The position numbers were made by a program, and so were the translations under genes. A stretch of 21,505 nucleotides of DNA, taken from positions 1 through 21,505 of the forward strand of contig JAGWAQ010000007.1 in NCBI GenBank assembly GCA_021296375.1, read 5' to 3'. Origin of the DNA: Alphaproteobacteria bacterium. Lineage in GTDB: Bacteria > Pseudomonadota > Alphaproteobacteria > Puniceispirillales > UBA1172. Position 1 is the first letter of the stretch, and every line of letters begins with the position of its first letter. Shown here one piece after another: positions 1-6,814 of the stretch. Below the pieces are notes generated by a model. It saw only the letters and a list, made by a program, of their open reading frames with translations, did not search any database and had not been told where the DNA came from.

Positions 1-59
1 GAACGCATTACAAGTTTCATGAAACCCAACAGGAGAACCCTAAAGATATCGAAACTTGA
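1..59 (+). CDS. possible 3' end of a truncated upstream gene
   Basis: One plus-strand frame (codons from base 3) is open from the window edge to a TGA at 57-59 and reads ...THYKFHETQQENPKDIET, a hydrophilic ending that looks like a protein C-terminus. It would be convergent with the HAD gene that stops at base 99. Only 18 codons are visible, so neither family nor reality can be judged; a second open frame runs to 102. A 12-bp perfect palindrome, GTTTCATGAAAC, lies at 14-25, and three G-runs at 63-75. Confidence 0.25.
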   Translation, partial: THYKFHETQQENPKDIET

Positions 60-98
60 TGTGGGGTGGGGTGGGTTATTTTCAAGGCCGCTGCGAGG

Positions 99-782
99 TT
101 AATCCAGGGGCCAGTCAAACAGATCATAAAGATGGTCAAGACCGGGGATGACGGCATGGCTCATCTTAAGGGCATCATCAGCCGGCGGGGCCAGGTCCGG
201 CACCTGCACCACCACCGCCCCCGCCCCATGGGCCGACCGCACGCCATTATTGGAATCCTCAAGCGCCAGGCATGCCCCGATGGGCTGGCCCGCCAGTCCA
301 GCGCCTTTGCTGTAAATCTCGGGGTGCGGCTTGCTGATCGCCACCTGATCACCGCCAACCAACCCCTGGCAAAATTTCAACAGCCCGCCACGGCTCAGCA
401 TATCTCTTGCTTTTTCGGTGGCGGTTGATGTCACCACCACGACAGGAATATCATGGCGATGCAGATAGGCCAGCAGCTCCATTGCCCCGGCTTTGACAGG
501 AACCGCGCCATCAAGCAAGCGTAGAAATTCGGCTTTCCATTCGGCATCAAAATCCTCAGGATCGACGGTATCGGGCAGGGTTTCCGTGAACACCGCCTGA
601 TGACCGGCCTGATTAAGCCCGATCAACCGCGGGAAAATCGCATCCCCATCAGGGATACCATAACGCTGGACCAACCCGTCAAAACAGGTTTTTGCCACCT
701 GCTCCGTGTCGAGCAGCAGCCCGTCCATATCGCTCAAGACCGCGGCAGGAAAACCGCCCTGGGGAAAACTCTCTGACAACAT
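99..782 (-). CDS. HAD-superfamily hydrolase (phosphatase/phosphomutase type)
   Basis: This is a cytosolic HAD hydrolase of the beta-phosphoglucomutase/phosphoglycolate phosphatase-like group, which acts on small phosphorylated metabolites through an aspartyl-phosphate. Visible motifs are motif I DMDGLLLDTE near residues 18-27 (nucleophile and acid Asp), motif II Thr/Ser in VVVVTSTATEKAR, the motif III Lys in AISKPHPEIY and motif IV LEDSNNG. A helical cap lies between motifs I and II. About 227 aa is normal for the family. I prefer ATG at 782 because AAGGA lies just upstream; a GTG at 800 is in frame but lies inside a tandem repeat. The gene is divergent from the amidase at 952. The substrate is unknown. 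Its place beside peptidoglycan-recycling genes makes an amino-sugar phosphate possible, but that is inference. Confidence 0.88.
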   Translation of the reverse strand: MLSESFPQGGFPAAVLSDMDGLLLDTEQVAKTCFDGLVQRYGIPDGDAIFPRLIGLNQAGHQAVFTETLPDTVDPEDFDAEWKAEFLRLLDGAVPVKAGAMELLAYLHRHDIPVVVVTSTATEKARDMLSRGGLLKFCQGLVGGDQVAISKPHPEIYSKGAGLAGQPIGACLALEDSNNGVRSAHGAGAVVVQVPDLAPPADDALKMSHAVIPGLDHLYDLFDWPLD

Positions 783-789
783 CACATCC

Positions 790-828
790 TTAATCCACAC
801 TCTTAATCCACACCCTTAATCAACATCT
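790..828 (-). repeat. 13-bp imperfect tandem repeat (3 copies) before the HAD gene
   Basis: On the plus strand the units are TTAATCCACACTC (790-802), TTAATCCACACCC (803-815) and TTAATCAACATCT (816-828). Read in the direction of the HAD gene, each unit holds a GATTAAG-type core that resembles a weak Shine-Dalgarno sequence. The gene's ATG lies 8 bp beyond the array. Confidence 0.8.
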
Positions 829-856
829 TTTCACCAGCATGATCGCGCATCAGGGC

Positions 857-885
857 TGGTCAAATCGTGGGGCAAATCCTATCAT
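857..885 (+). promoter_or_regulatory. candidate sigma70-type promoter for the amidase-NlpC pair
   Basis: TGGTCA (857-862), a 17-bp spacer and TATCAT (880-885) match the sigma70 consensus at 4/6 and 5/6 positions. They lie about 65 bp before the amidase start, in the only gap between the divergent HAD and amidase genes. Seen by eye only. Confidence 0.35.
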
Positions 886-951
886 AAAAGCTGATGCTGT
901 TTAGGGTTTTCTGACGGCACCATAACACTGGCCCGAAGGATGACGACACCC

Positions 952-1368
952 ATGACCGACATTTTACATCCCGCGGCGATCAACTATCTGGTGGTGCATT
1001 GCTCCGACACCCCTGATGATGAGTTTTTGACGGCGGCAGATATTCACCAGATGCATCTTGGCTTTGGCTGGCACGGGGTGGGGTATCACCGTGTCATCTG
1101 CCGCGATGGCACGCTTGAGATGGGGCGGCCTGATTACTGGGTTGGCGCCCATGTCTATGAGCATAATCAGGAAAGCCTCGGGGTCTGCCTGATCGGCCGT
1201 CATGACTTCACCGATGCCCAGATGAACGCCCTTGAAACCCTGTTGAAAGACTGGACCGCCCGCTACCCTGATGCCGAAATCCGTGGCCATTGTGACTTTG
1301 ACAACACCACCAAAACCTGCCCGAATTTTGATGCCAGAGCTTGGGCGAAACTGCGGGGGCTTCAGTGA
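952..1368 (+). CDS. N-acetylmuramoyl-L-alanine amidase (Amidase_2, T7-lysozyme type)
   Basis: This zinc amidase cuts the bond between MurNAc and L-Ala. The fold and zinc site match the Amidase_2/PGRP family: His in YLVVHCSDT (about residue 16), His in IRGHCDFD (113) and Cys in TKTCPNFD (123), the H/H/C set of T7 lysozyme. About 138 aa means a bare catalytic domain. No signal peptide is visible, so it probably acts in the cytosol, where AmpD would free peptides from anhydro-muropeptides. GAAGGA at 935-940 overlaps an ATG at 940, so I prefer the in-frame ATG at 952 (11-nt spacing); a start at 940 adds four residues. Its stop overlaps the start of the next gene, so the two are probably translationally coupled. 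A phage-derived endolysin is the alternative reading, but no phage genes are near. Confidence 0.9.
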   Translation: MTDILHPAAINYLVVHCSDTPDDEFLTAADIHQMHLGFGWHGVGYHRVICRDGTLEMGRPDYWVGAHVYEHNQESLGVCLIGRHDFTDAQMNALETLLKDWTARYPDAEIRGHCDFDNTTKTCPNFDARAWAKLRGLQ

Positions 1369-1384
1369 TGATGCGCATCATCAC
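1365..1384. repeat. 20-bp perfect palindrome over the amidase stop / NlpC start
   Basis: GTGATGATGCGCATCATCAC is its own reverse complement. It spans the TGA of the amidase (1366-1368) and the ATG ATG start (1368-1373) of the endopeptidase. In mRNA it could fold into a hairpin of about 8 bp with a tight loop that occludes the start; in DNA it could bind a dimeric regulator. Confidence 0.85.
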
Positions 1385-2129
1385 CCCGTCATCGCCCCTG
1401 ATGACCACCCCCGACGCCACGTCAGGGCGGGAAACCGACGCGTTGTTCGGGGAAGCGGTGGTTATCCATCAAACCGTCCCTACTGGACAAGACGACTGGG
1501 CAGAGATCACCCTTACCACCGATGACTATCGCGCCTGGATCAAGGCGTCCGATCTGGCAGAAGCCCCTGACCCTACCCATCATGTGGTGGTGCCGCGCAG
1601 CCTGGTGACGGCGACACCATCGATCAAAAGCCCCCATCTTTTTCATTTGCCGCTCGGCGCGTTGGTGACCGCCGAAGACGCCGAGGGGGATGTCATCGCC
1701 ATCCATGGCGCCAATGGGGTGATCGGGTACATGCCGTCATGCCATGTCCTGCCCATAGGAACGTATGTTGACGAATATGTGGCTATTGCCGAAGCCTTGA
1801 TCAGCACGCCTTATCTGTGGGGGGGCCGCGATAGTCTGGGTTTTGATTGCTCCGCCCTTGTTCAGCTCAGCCTTGCGGCGGCGGGCCAGCCCGTGCCGCG
1901 CAATACCGGTGATCAGGAGCCTGCGATCGGCACGACATTGACCGATCGTGACCAGCTTCAGCGTGGTGATCTGGTGTTCTGGAAGGGGCATGTCGGCATC
2001 ATGACCGATGGCGAGACCTTGCTCCATGCCAATGCTTTTCATCACATGGTGGCGGCGGAGAAGTTGAGCGACGCCCTGCCGCGTTTGCATGACGCCGCCG
2101 GCCCCATCACCCGCCTGGCGCGGCCCTAA
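1368..2129 (+). CDS. NlpC/P60-family peptidase (C40), SH3-like N-terminus
   Basis: This cysteine peptidase likely cleaves gamma-D-Glu-(meso-DAP) bonds in peptidoglycan stem peptides, the activity of YkfC-type enzymes. Numbering from ATG 1368 (253 aa), the catalytic domain fills the C-terminal half: Cys161 in SLGFDCSALVQ, His208 in WKGHVGIMTD and third-residue His220 in LLHANAFHH, with the family motif TPYLWGG before the Cys. The N-terminal half has SH3-like beta segments around WAEITLTTDDYRAWIK. No signal peptide is visible, so cytosolic action on recycled peptides fits. A TTG at 1341 is in frame but lies inside the amidase gene; ATG 1368 overlaps the amidase stop and suggests coupling. It converges with ampG, and their stop codons overlap at 2126-2129. 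Confidence 0.9.
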   Translation: MMRIITPSSPLMTTPDATSGRETDALFGEAVVIHQTVPTGQDDWAEITLTTDDYRAWIKASDLAEAPDPTHHVVVPRSLVTATPSIKSPHLFHLPLGALVTAEDAEGDVIAIHGANGVIGYMPSCHVLPIGTYVDEYVAIAEALISTPYLWGGRDSLGFDCSALVQLSLAAAGQPVPRNTGDQEPAIGTTLTDRDQLQRGDLVFWKGHVGIMTDGETLLHANAFHHMVAAEKLSDALPRLHDAAGPITRLARP

Positions 2130-3463
2130 TCCTTAAACGCCAGTTTTGGCCCAAGCCGGGTGAGCAGGACCAGCGACGGGATGACCATGGCCGCGGTGAT
2201 GATGAAAAACACCCCCCAGTTGCCGCCAAGACCATCCACCAGCGCCCCTGAGCTTGAGGCAAACACCGTCCGCCCCGCCGTGCCGATGGAGGCGAGAAGA
2301 GCAAATTGCGTCGCCGTGTAGCGGCGATCCACCAGCAGCGAAATAAACGTCACAAAAATAACATTGGAAAAAGCCGCCGCCAGATCATCCATCACCACAG
2401 CCAGGGCAAACAGCCCCGTTGATTTGCCCGACCAGGCGAGGAGGGTGAACATCAGGTTCGTCCCCGCCATCGCCACCCCGGCCCAGAACAACGCCTTGAT
2501 GGTGCCAAAGCGCATGGCCACCAGCCCCCCCACAAGGGTGAAGCTGACGGTCACCACCCAGCCAAGGCCTTTTGAATAGAGGCCAATGTCAGACTTGCTG
2601 AACCCAAGTTCACGGTAAAACAGGATCGACATTTTGCCCATGAAGGCCTCGCCGATCTTGAACAGGAAGACAAAGGCCAGAATGGCCAACCCGATCTTCA
2701 GCCCGTTGTTGACAAAAAACGCCTTGAGCGGCCCCAGCACCGTGTCATCAAGCCAGTTGATCGCCCGCGCCAGTCGCGGGGCCTGACGGTCGCCATCCAC
2801 CGCTGAACGTGATGCCGCGGCAGCTCGCGGCGCTTCGGGAACAAAAACAAGGGCAATGTTCATCATCACCATCAGCACAGCCATTGCCAGAAAACTCATC
2901 TGCCAATAGGCGGTCATCCCGGCCGCCTGAAAACCATCGGCAATCAGCAGCATGACCAACCCCCCAAGCTTGAAGCCTGTCCACCAGCCGATCACCGTCA
3001 CCGCCGCCCCCGCCGCGATACTGTCGGTTTCATCAGCCCGCGCCTGCTCGATCCGGAGCGCATCAAGGGTAATGTCCTGCGACGCCGAGGCAATCGCGAT
3101 CACCAGACCAAGGCCGATCACCAGCGTCAGGTGAGTGGCGGCATCCAGCATCGACCAGCCCAGCAACGCCAGCATGATGACCAGCTGGAAGAGCAGAATC
3201 CAGGCTTTGCGCGGGCCAAACCGTTGCGTCAGGAACGGGATGCGGATTTTATCAATCAGCGGCGCCCACATGAAATTGATGGCATAAACGCTGAAGATCA
3301 GGCTGGCGAAACCAACCGCCGAACGGCTCAACCCGTCTTCACGCAACCACAGCGTCAAGCCAGAGCCAATCAATACCCAGGGAAACCCGCTCATCATCCC
3401 GATCAGGAAAATACGGAACATACGGCGATCATAATATCCTTTAATGGAGGCTGCGATGTCCAC
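2126..3463 (-). CDS. ampG: AmpG-family muropeptide MFS permease
   Basis: This inner-membrane major-facilitator protein imports GlcNAc-anhydroMurNAc-peptides for recycling. It has 445 aa, with about 12 hydrophobic segments. AmpG hallmarks seen are FMWAPLIDKI after the second helix, ASASQDITLDALRIEQ in the first half, and DRRYTATQFALLASIGTAGRT followed by an SGALVDGLG-type segment in the second half. The start is GTG at 3463, with AAGGA six bases upstream. E. coli AmpG is about 490 aa; this one lacks extra C-terminal helices, as many alphaproteobacterial forms do. It is divergent from the YkuD-fold gene across 74 bp. The amidase, NlpC/P60, MurQ, AnmK and glycosidase around it all fit its substrate. 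Certain as to family, near-certain as to substrate class. Confidence 0.92.
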   Translation of the reverse strand: MDIAASIKGYYDRRMFRIFLIGMMSGFPWVLIGSGLTLWLREDGLSRSAVGFASLIFSVYAINFMWAPLIDKIRIPFLTQRFGPRKAWILLFQLVIMLALLGWSMLDAATHLTLVIGLGLVIAIASASQDITLDALRIEQARADETDSIAAGAAVTVIGWWTGFKLGGLVMLLIADGFQAAGMTAYWQMSFLAMAVLMVMMNIALVFVPEAPRAAAASRSAVDGDRQAPRLARAINWLDDTVLGPLKAFFVNNGLKIGLAILAFVFLFKIGEAFMGKMSILFYRELGFSKSDIGLYSKGLGWVVTVSFTLVGGLVAMRFGTIKALFWAGVAMAGTNLMFTLLAWSGKSTGLFALAVVMDDLAAAFSNVIFVTFISLLVDRRYTATQFALLASIGTAGRTVFASSSGALVDGLGGNWGVFFIITAAMVIPSLVLLTRLGPKLAFKD

Positions 3464-3537
3464 TCCTGATCCTTTCCGTTACTGCGCGGATAGTGGGTAG
3501 TATTCACCGGTTCTGACTTGAAAGGCAAGGACGGCTT

Positions 3538-4101
3538 ATGCTTGATCGTCTCATTCTCACCGCCGCGGCGGCATCTGGCGAGGCCTCCGGCTTGGGCGAG
3601 GCCCCCCGCTCCGGCGAGGCCTTCCACCTGATCGCCGGCGCCATGGAAATACCTGCCGCCATTGGCAAGAACGGGCTTATCCCTGCTGACCAGAAACGTG
3701 AAGGCGATGGCAAAACCCCAAGAGGACGCTTTCCCATGCGCGCGCTGTTCTGGCGGCCTGACCGCGTCAGCTTGCCCCGCCACCATTTCAGCCCCCAAGC
3801 CATCACCAAAGAGATGGGCTGGTGCGATGATCCCGCCGCGCCGCAATACAACAGTCTTGTGAAATTGCCCTTCGCCGCTTCCCATGAGGACATGTGGCGG
3901 CAGGACCATGCCTATGATGTCATCATCCCTCTCGGGTATAATGATGACCCCGCCATCCCCCATCGCGGCAGCGCGATCTTCTTTCATATCCTGCATGACG
4001 GCAGGCATGTGACGGAGGGCTGCATCGCCATTTCGGCTGAGCATATGCTGGCGCTGATCCCCCTGATCAGCCCCGCCACGAGTGTTGAGATTAACCCGTG
4101 A
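3538..4101 (+). CDS. YkuD-domain protein (L,D-transpeptidase/L,D-carboxypeptidase family), no signal peptide
   Basis: The YkuD catalytic site is visible as GSAIFFHILHDG and EGCIAIS, giving His150 and nucleophile Cys162. The canonical Arg after GCI is replaced by Ala (GCIAI), a variant I associate with small alphaproteobacterial YkuD proteins. At 187 aa it is short, with no signal peptide, TM helix or LysM domain, so it is likely cytosolic. Periplasmic L,D-transpeptidases need export; signal-less YkuD enzymes such as Acinetobacter ElsL/LdtK have been tied to cytosolic L,D-carboxypeptidase activity in recycling. Since no LdcA (S66) is encoded here, removal of terminal D-Ala from tetrapeptides is a reasonable inferred role. 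AAGGA lies six bases before the ATG. The N-terminus carries a six-residue repeat. It is convergent with murQ. Confidence 0.85.
   Translation: MLDRLILTAAAASGEASGLGEAPRSGEAFHLIAGAMEIPAAIGKNGLIPADQKREGDGKTPRGRFPMRALFWRPDRVSLPRHHFSPQAITKEMGWCDDPAAPQYNSLVKLPFAASHEDMWRQDHAYDVIIPLGYNDDPAIPHRGSAIFFHILHDGRHVTEGCIAISAEHMLALIPLISPATSVEINP
3574..3627 (+). repeat. 18-bp in-frame tandem repeat (3 copies) inside the YkuD gene
   Basis: Three 18-bp units (3574-3591, 3592-3609, 3610-3627) share a GGCGAGGCC core and encode SGEASG, LGEAPR and SGEAFH. They lie near the N-terminus before the catalytic fold, where added residues are likely tolerated. Confidence 0.8.
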
Positions 4102-4120
4102 TCCAGCGTTTGTCGTAAGG

Positions 4121-4870
4121 CTAGCTTTTCAGGGCGGCGTCGATACGCTTCTGGCGTTCGCGCAATTTGGCATTGGTGGGGCGCATCGCCGCCATCATGC
4201 CGTTCCTGACCTTGCCCATCCGCACCATGATAAGGGTCGACATCAGGTTCAGGCAGATTTTCTGGGCGGTTCCGGCTTTCATGCGGGTCGACCCCGCCAC
4301 CGCTTCGGCCCCCGTCAACAGCGTGATCCCGTGATCCGACAATGCCGTCAGGGGGGCGTCGCGATTATTGGCAATCCCGATGGTCAGGGCGCCGCGTTCG
4401 CCGGCTGAGGTGATGGCGGCGCAAGTATAGGGGGTGGCGCCACTGGCGGCGATCCCGATCAGCACATCCCCAGGGCCAAGTTCAGCCTCCTGCACGGCCT
4501 TGAACGCGGCGGCGCCATCATCTTCGGCGTTTTCAATCGACCGCGTGAGGGCCTTATCCCCGCCGGCGATCAAAAACCCCGTCCGTTCTTCAGGCCAGTC
4601 AAAAGTTGGCGTGAGTTCAACCCCGTCCTGAACCCCGATTCGGATCGACGTGCCCGCGCCGGCATAAAACAGCCGCCCTTCCGCGGAGCGTTCAAGACAT
4701 TCATAGGCCGCAAGCGCAGCTTCGGTGATGGCGGCAAGCGCATCCTTGACCGCGGCGACGGCCGCCGCCTGATCATCTGCCATAACGGCCATGGCATCTG
4801 CACTCGACAACGCGTCAAGCCAGCGGGAGGCGTCGGGGATTGATTCCGTGGTTGGTGTCTTTTCGGTCAT
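4121..4870 (-). CDS. murQ: N-acetylmuramic acid 6-phosphate etherase (short form)
   Basis: MurQ is a SIS-fold lyase that cleaves the D-lactyl ether of MurNAc-6-phosphate to give GlcNAc-6-phosphate, the step after AnmK. Seen here: YAGAGTSIRIGVQDGVELTPTF (the Glu corresponds to the catalytic Glu of SECPPT), FLIAGGDKALTRSIENAEDD, GIAASGATPYT, AGSTRMKAGTAQK and the late RPTNAKLRERQKRI motif. At 249 aa it lacks the C-terminal helical region of about 45 residues found in E. coli MurQ, ending soon after TNAKLRERQ. The usual GTSGRLGVLDASE loop is altered to GTSIRIGVQDGVE. It is divergent from anmK across 89 bp, which supports a shared regulatory region. No clear Shine-Dalgarno sequence precedes the ATG at 4870. 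Confidence 0.9.
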   Translation of the reverse strand: MTEKTPTTESIPDASRWLDALSSADAMAVMADDQAAAVAAVKDALAAITEAALAAYECLERSAEGRLFYAGAGTSIRIGVQDGVELTPTFDWPEERTGFLIAGGDKALTRSIENAEDDGAAAFKAVQEAELGPGDVLIGIAASGATPYTCAAITSAGERGALTIGIANNRDAPLTALSDHGITLLTGAEAVAGSTRMKAGTAQKICLNLMSTLIMVRMGKVRNGMMAAMRPTNAKLRERQKRIDAALKS

Positions 4871-4876
4871 GATTTA

Positions 4877-4904
4877 AGATAACGTCAAGACAGTCGCTTG
4901 CCAA
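4877..4904 (-). promoter_or_regulatory. weak candidate promoter for murQ
   Basis: On the minus strand, TTGGCA (4904-4899), 16 bp and TTATCT (4882-4877) resemble -35 and -10 boxes. The -10 is so close to the ATG that the mRNA would be nearly leaderless, matching the lack of a Shine-Dalgarno sequence. Eye-based and tentative. Confidence 0.2.
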
Positions 4905-4918
4905 TGAAACCCGACCCC

Positions 4919-4960
4919 GTGATACGATAAATGTGATGCGATAAACGTGATGAGATAAAA
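4919..4960 (+). repeat. 14-bp tandem repeat (3 copies) abutting the anmK start
   Basis: The units are GTGATACGATAAAT (4919-4932), GTGATGCGATAAAC (4933-4946) and GTGATGAGATAAAA (4947-4960); the last base is the A of the anmK ATG. No standard Shine-Dalgarno sequence is present apart from GATGAGA in the last unit. Confidence 0.88.
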
Positions 4961-6051
4961 TGGCTGATATGATCCCGATCATCGGCCTGATGGCCGGAAC
5001 AAGTGTCGATGGTATCGACGCCGCCCTGATTTTCAGCGATGGCAAAAGGGTGGAGCGCACGCCCCATGCCTTGACGACGCCCTATGACAAAAAAACCCGC
5101 GCCGCTATTTTCAACGCTTTTGAGGACCCGAAGGGTAACCACGACGCGCTTGATGTGATGATCGCCCAGGATCACGCCCGCGCTTGCGAAATGCTGATCG
5201 CCGAGGCTGGCCTCAGCCCGAAACTGATCGGCTTTCATGGCCAGACCATATTTCATGACCCTGATCACGGCGTCAGCATGCAGCAAGGCAATGCCCATTA
5301 CCTGGCGATGCGGCTCGGGGTTGCGGTTGCCCATCAATTCCGCCAGAACGACCTCAAGCACGGGGGGCAAGGCGCGCCCCTCGCCCCGATCTATCATCAG
5401 GCGCTGATGACGGCGATGAACCTGCCCCTACCCGCAGCGCTGGTCAATATTGGCGGCATCAGCAACCTGAGCCTGTGGGATGGCGCCCGTTTAACCGGTT
5501 TTGACACAGGCCCCGGCAATGCCCTGATGGATGACGCCATGCGTGGCCATGATGGCTCAAGCCTTGATCATAACGGCGCGATGGCGGCACGGGGAACCGC
5601 TGATGATGATGTCATCACCGCGATCATGTCGCATCCGTATTTTCAGAAGACCGGGCCGAAATCCATTGATCGCATGGCGCTTTATGACTTCCTTGATGAC
5701 AGCGGGATTGAGGGATTGCCGATCGAGGACCGCTTGGCCAGTTTAACCCGCCTGACGGCCCGCAGCATCATTGACGGGGCCCGGCGCAATGCCCCTGACC
5801 TCAAGGCGTTGGTGGTCTGTGGTGGCGGCGGGTTCAATCCCAGCCTGATGGCGATGATCCGCGCCGAAGCCCCGACCCTGACGGTCCACCGCATGGAAGA
5901 CCACGGCATGGACAGCGGCTTTATCGAAGCCGAATTGATGGGGTTTCTGGCGGCACGCTGCAAGGCCGGGTTGCCCCTGACCTTTCCCGAAACAACCGGT
6001 GTTGCGGAACCGGTCACCGGCGGCAGCATCATCACCCCGCAACCGAAATGA
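4960..6051 (+). CDS. anmK: 1,6-anhydro-N-acetylmuramic acid kinase
   Basis: AnmK hydrolyses the 1,6-anhydro bond and phosphorylates anhydroMurNAc with ATP to give MurNAc-6-phosphate. The 363-aa length is normal. Motifs are GLMAGTSVDGID (residues 9-20, phosphate-binding loop), GFHGQTIFH, NDLKHGGQGAPLAPIYH with catalytic Asp131, VNIGGISN, FDTGPGN and the ATP-site CGGGGFN near residue 286. The product feeds MurQ, encoded divergently next door. Translation starts at ATG 4960, immediately after a three-copy 14-bp repeat, with at best a weak Shine-Dalgarno (GATGAGA). Its 3' end is convergent with the PIG-L gene across 14 bp, with no obvious terminator. Identification is secure. Confidence 0.95.
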   Translation: MADMIPIIGLMAGTSVDGIDAALIFSDGKRVERTPHALTTPYDKKTRAAIFNAFEDPKGNHDALDVMIAQDHARACEMLIAEAGLSPKLIGFHGQTIFHDPDHGVSMQQGNAHYLAMRLGVAVAHQFRQNDLKHGGQGAPLAPIYHQALMTAMNLPLPAALVNIGGISNLSLWDGARLTGFDTGPGNALMDDAMRGHDGSSLDHNGAMAARGTADDDVITAIMSHPYFQKTGPKSIDRMALYDFLDDSGIEGLPIEDRLASLTRLTARSIIDGARRNAPDLKALVVCGGGGFNPSLMAMIRAEAPTLTVHRMEDHGMDSGFIEAELMGFLAARCKAGLPLTFPETTGVAEPVTGGSIITPQPK

Positions 6052-6065
6052 TCATCTCCACCTGA

Positions 6066-6758
6066 TCAAATCAGGGCGTCGGAATCCGGCACATAAAACG
6101 GCCGGTAAGGCGGGGCATCGGGCAGCATGGCGCGAATATCGGTAAACGGAAAGCGGCGGTCCATGCGGTAGGCTTCCGCAAAATGCCCGTCAGGCCCGTT
6201 GCATTGCGCCGAACGAAAGCGGTTCATGATCCGCGCCGCTTCGGCAAACCGTGCCGGTTGCTGGCTGTCATGGGCCATGATGGCACGGGTTTTCGCCTCC
6301 GCGTAAGACGTGATGTCGACGTAATAATCCGGCGCAAACCCCACCCCCATCAGCGTGTCAGCAAACAGGATAGGGCAACGGAACCCCGCCGCGTCCGTAA
6401 CGTATTTGGACAAGGCGCGGTGGTCGGGGTGGTAATCTTCCGGCCCATGGGTGATGATCAGATCAGGGGCCGCTTGCCTGATCACCTTGTTGATTTCGGC
6501 GGCGGCATCAGGGGCGGTCGCCAGCCCGCCGTCAGGCAGGCCCAAGAGCCGCGGCACCCCCAGTTCGGCAAGCCCCTTGCGGGTTTCATCAGCGCGCTGG
6601 GCGGCCAGTTCAGCCCCCGGGGTGGCGCCCCCCGCCGCGCCATCAGTGGCAACAACAAGGGTGATGTCATCACCACGGGTTTTGGCGGCGGCAAGCAGAC
6701 CGTACATGAAAATTTCAATATCATCGGGGTGGGCGCCAATGGCCATGATGTTCAGCAC
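6066..6758 (-). CDS. PIG-L/LmbE-family deacetylase
   Basis: This is a zinc-dependent N-deacetylase; family members remove acetyl from GlcNAc-type sugars. AHPDDIE (about residues 9-15) and the later YHPDHRALS form the metal site, with DGAAGG and LPDGGL also typical. About 230 aa is the usual size. A TTG at 6764 is in frame, but GTG at 6758 has GGAGG eight bases upstream, so I chose GTG. There is no signal peptide. It is divergent from the GH84-type glucosaminidase, with a 17-bp palindrome between them, so the two are probably co-regulated. Deacetylation of GlcNAc or a GlcNAc-containing muropeptide fragment is an inference from that pairing; bacillithiol- or mycothiol-type substrates are alternatives. 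Confidence 0.87.
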   Translation of the reverse strand: MLNIMAIGAHPDDIEIFMYGLLAAAKTRGDDITLVVATDGAAGGATPGAELAAQRADETRKGLAELGVPRLLGLPDGGLATAPDAAAEINKVIRQAAPDLIITHGPEDYHPDHRALSKYVTDAAGFRCPILFADTLMGVGFAPDYYVDITSYAEAKTRAIMAHDSQQPARFAEAARIMNRFRSAQCNGPDGHFAEAYRMDRRFPFTDIRAMLPDAPPYRPFYVPDSDALI

Positions 6759-6783
6759 CTTCAAAACCTCCGCAAAATGCTGT

Positions 6784-6800
6784 TTACTGTCCCACAGTAA
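6784..6800. promoter_or_regulatory. 17-bp operator-like palindrome between divergent genes
   Basis: TTACTGTCCCACAGTAA is a perfect 7-bp inverted repeat around a CCC centre. It sits in the 56-bp gap between the PIG-L gene (start 6758, minus) and the GH84 gene (start 6815, plus), so one bound dimer could control both. No regulator gene is in the window. Its half-site spacing is too short for a LexA box. Confidence 0.6.
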
Positions 6801-6814
6801 CGAAAAGGCAAGCC

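Noticed and set aside
61..76. G-quadruplex at GTGGGGTGGGGTGGG
   Set aside because: Only three G-runs are present; a fourth is needed for a standard intramolecular quadruplex.
3479..3484. TTACTG half-site in the ampG/YkuD gap, similar to the operator at 6784
   Set aside because: There is no matching ACAGTAA arm at the right distance; six bases alone can be chance.
3403..4044. 213-codon minus-strand ORF opposite the YkuD gene
   Set aside because: It is antisense to a gene with an intact YkuD site and overlaps the ampG start; no domain is visible.
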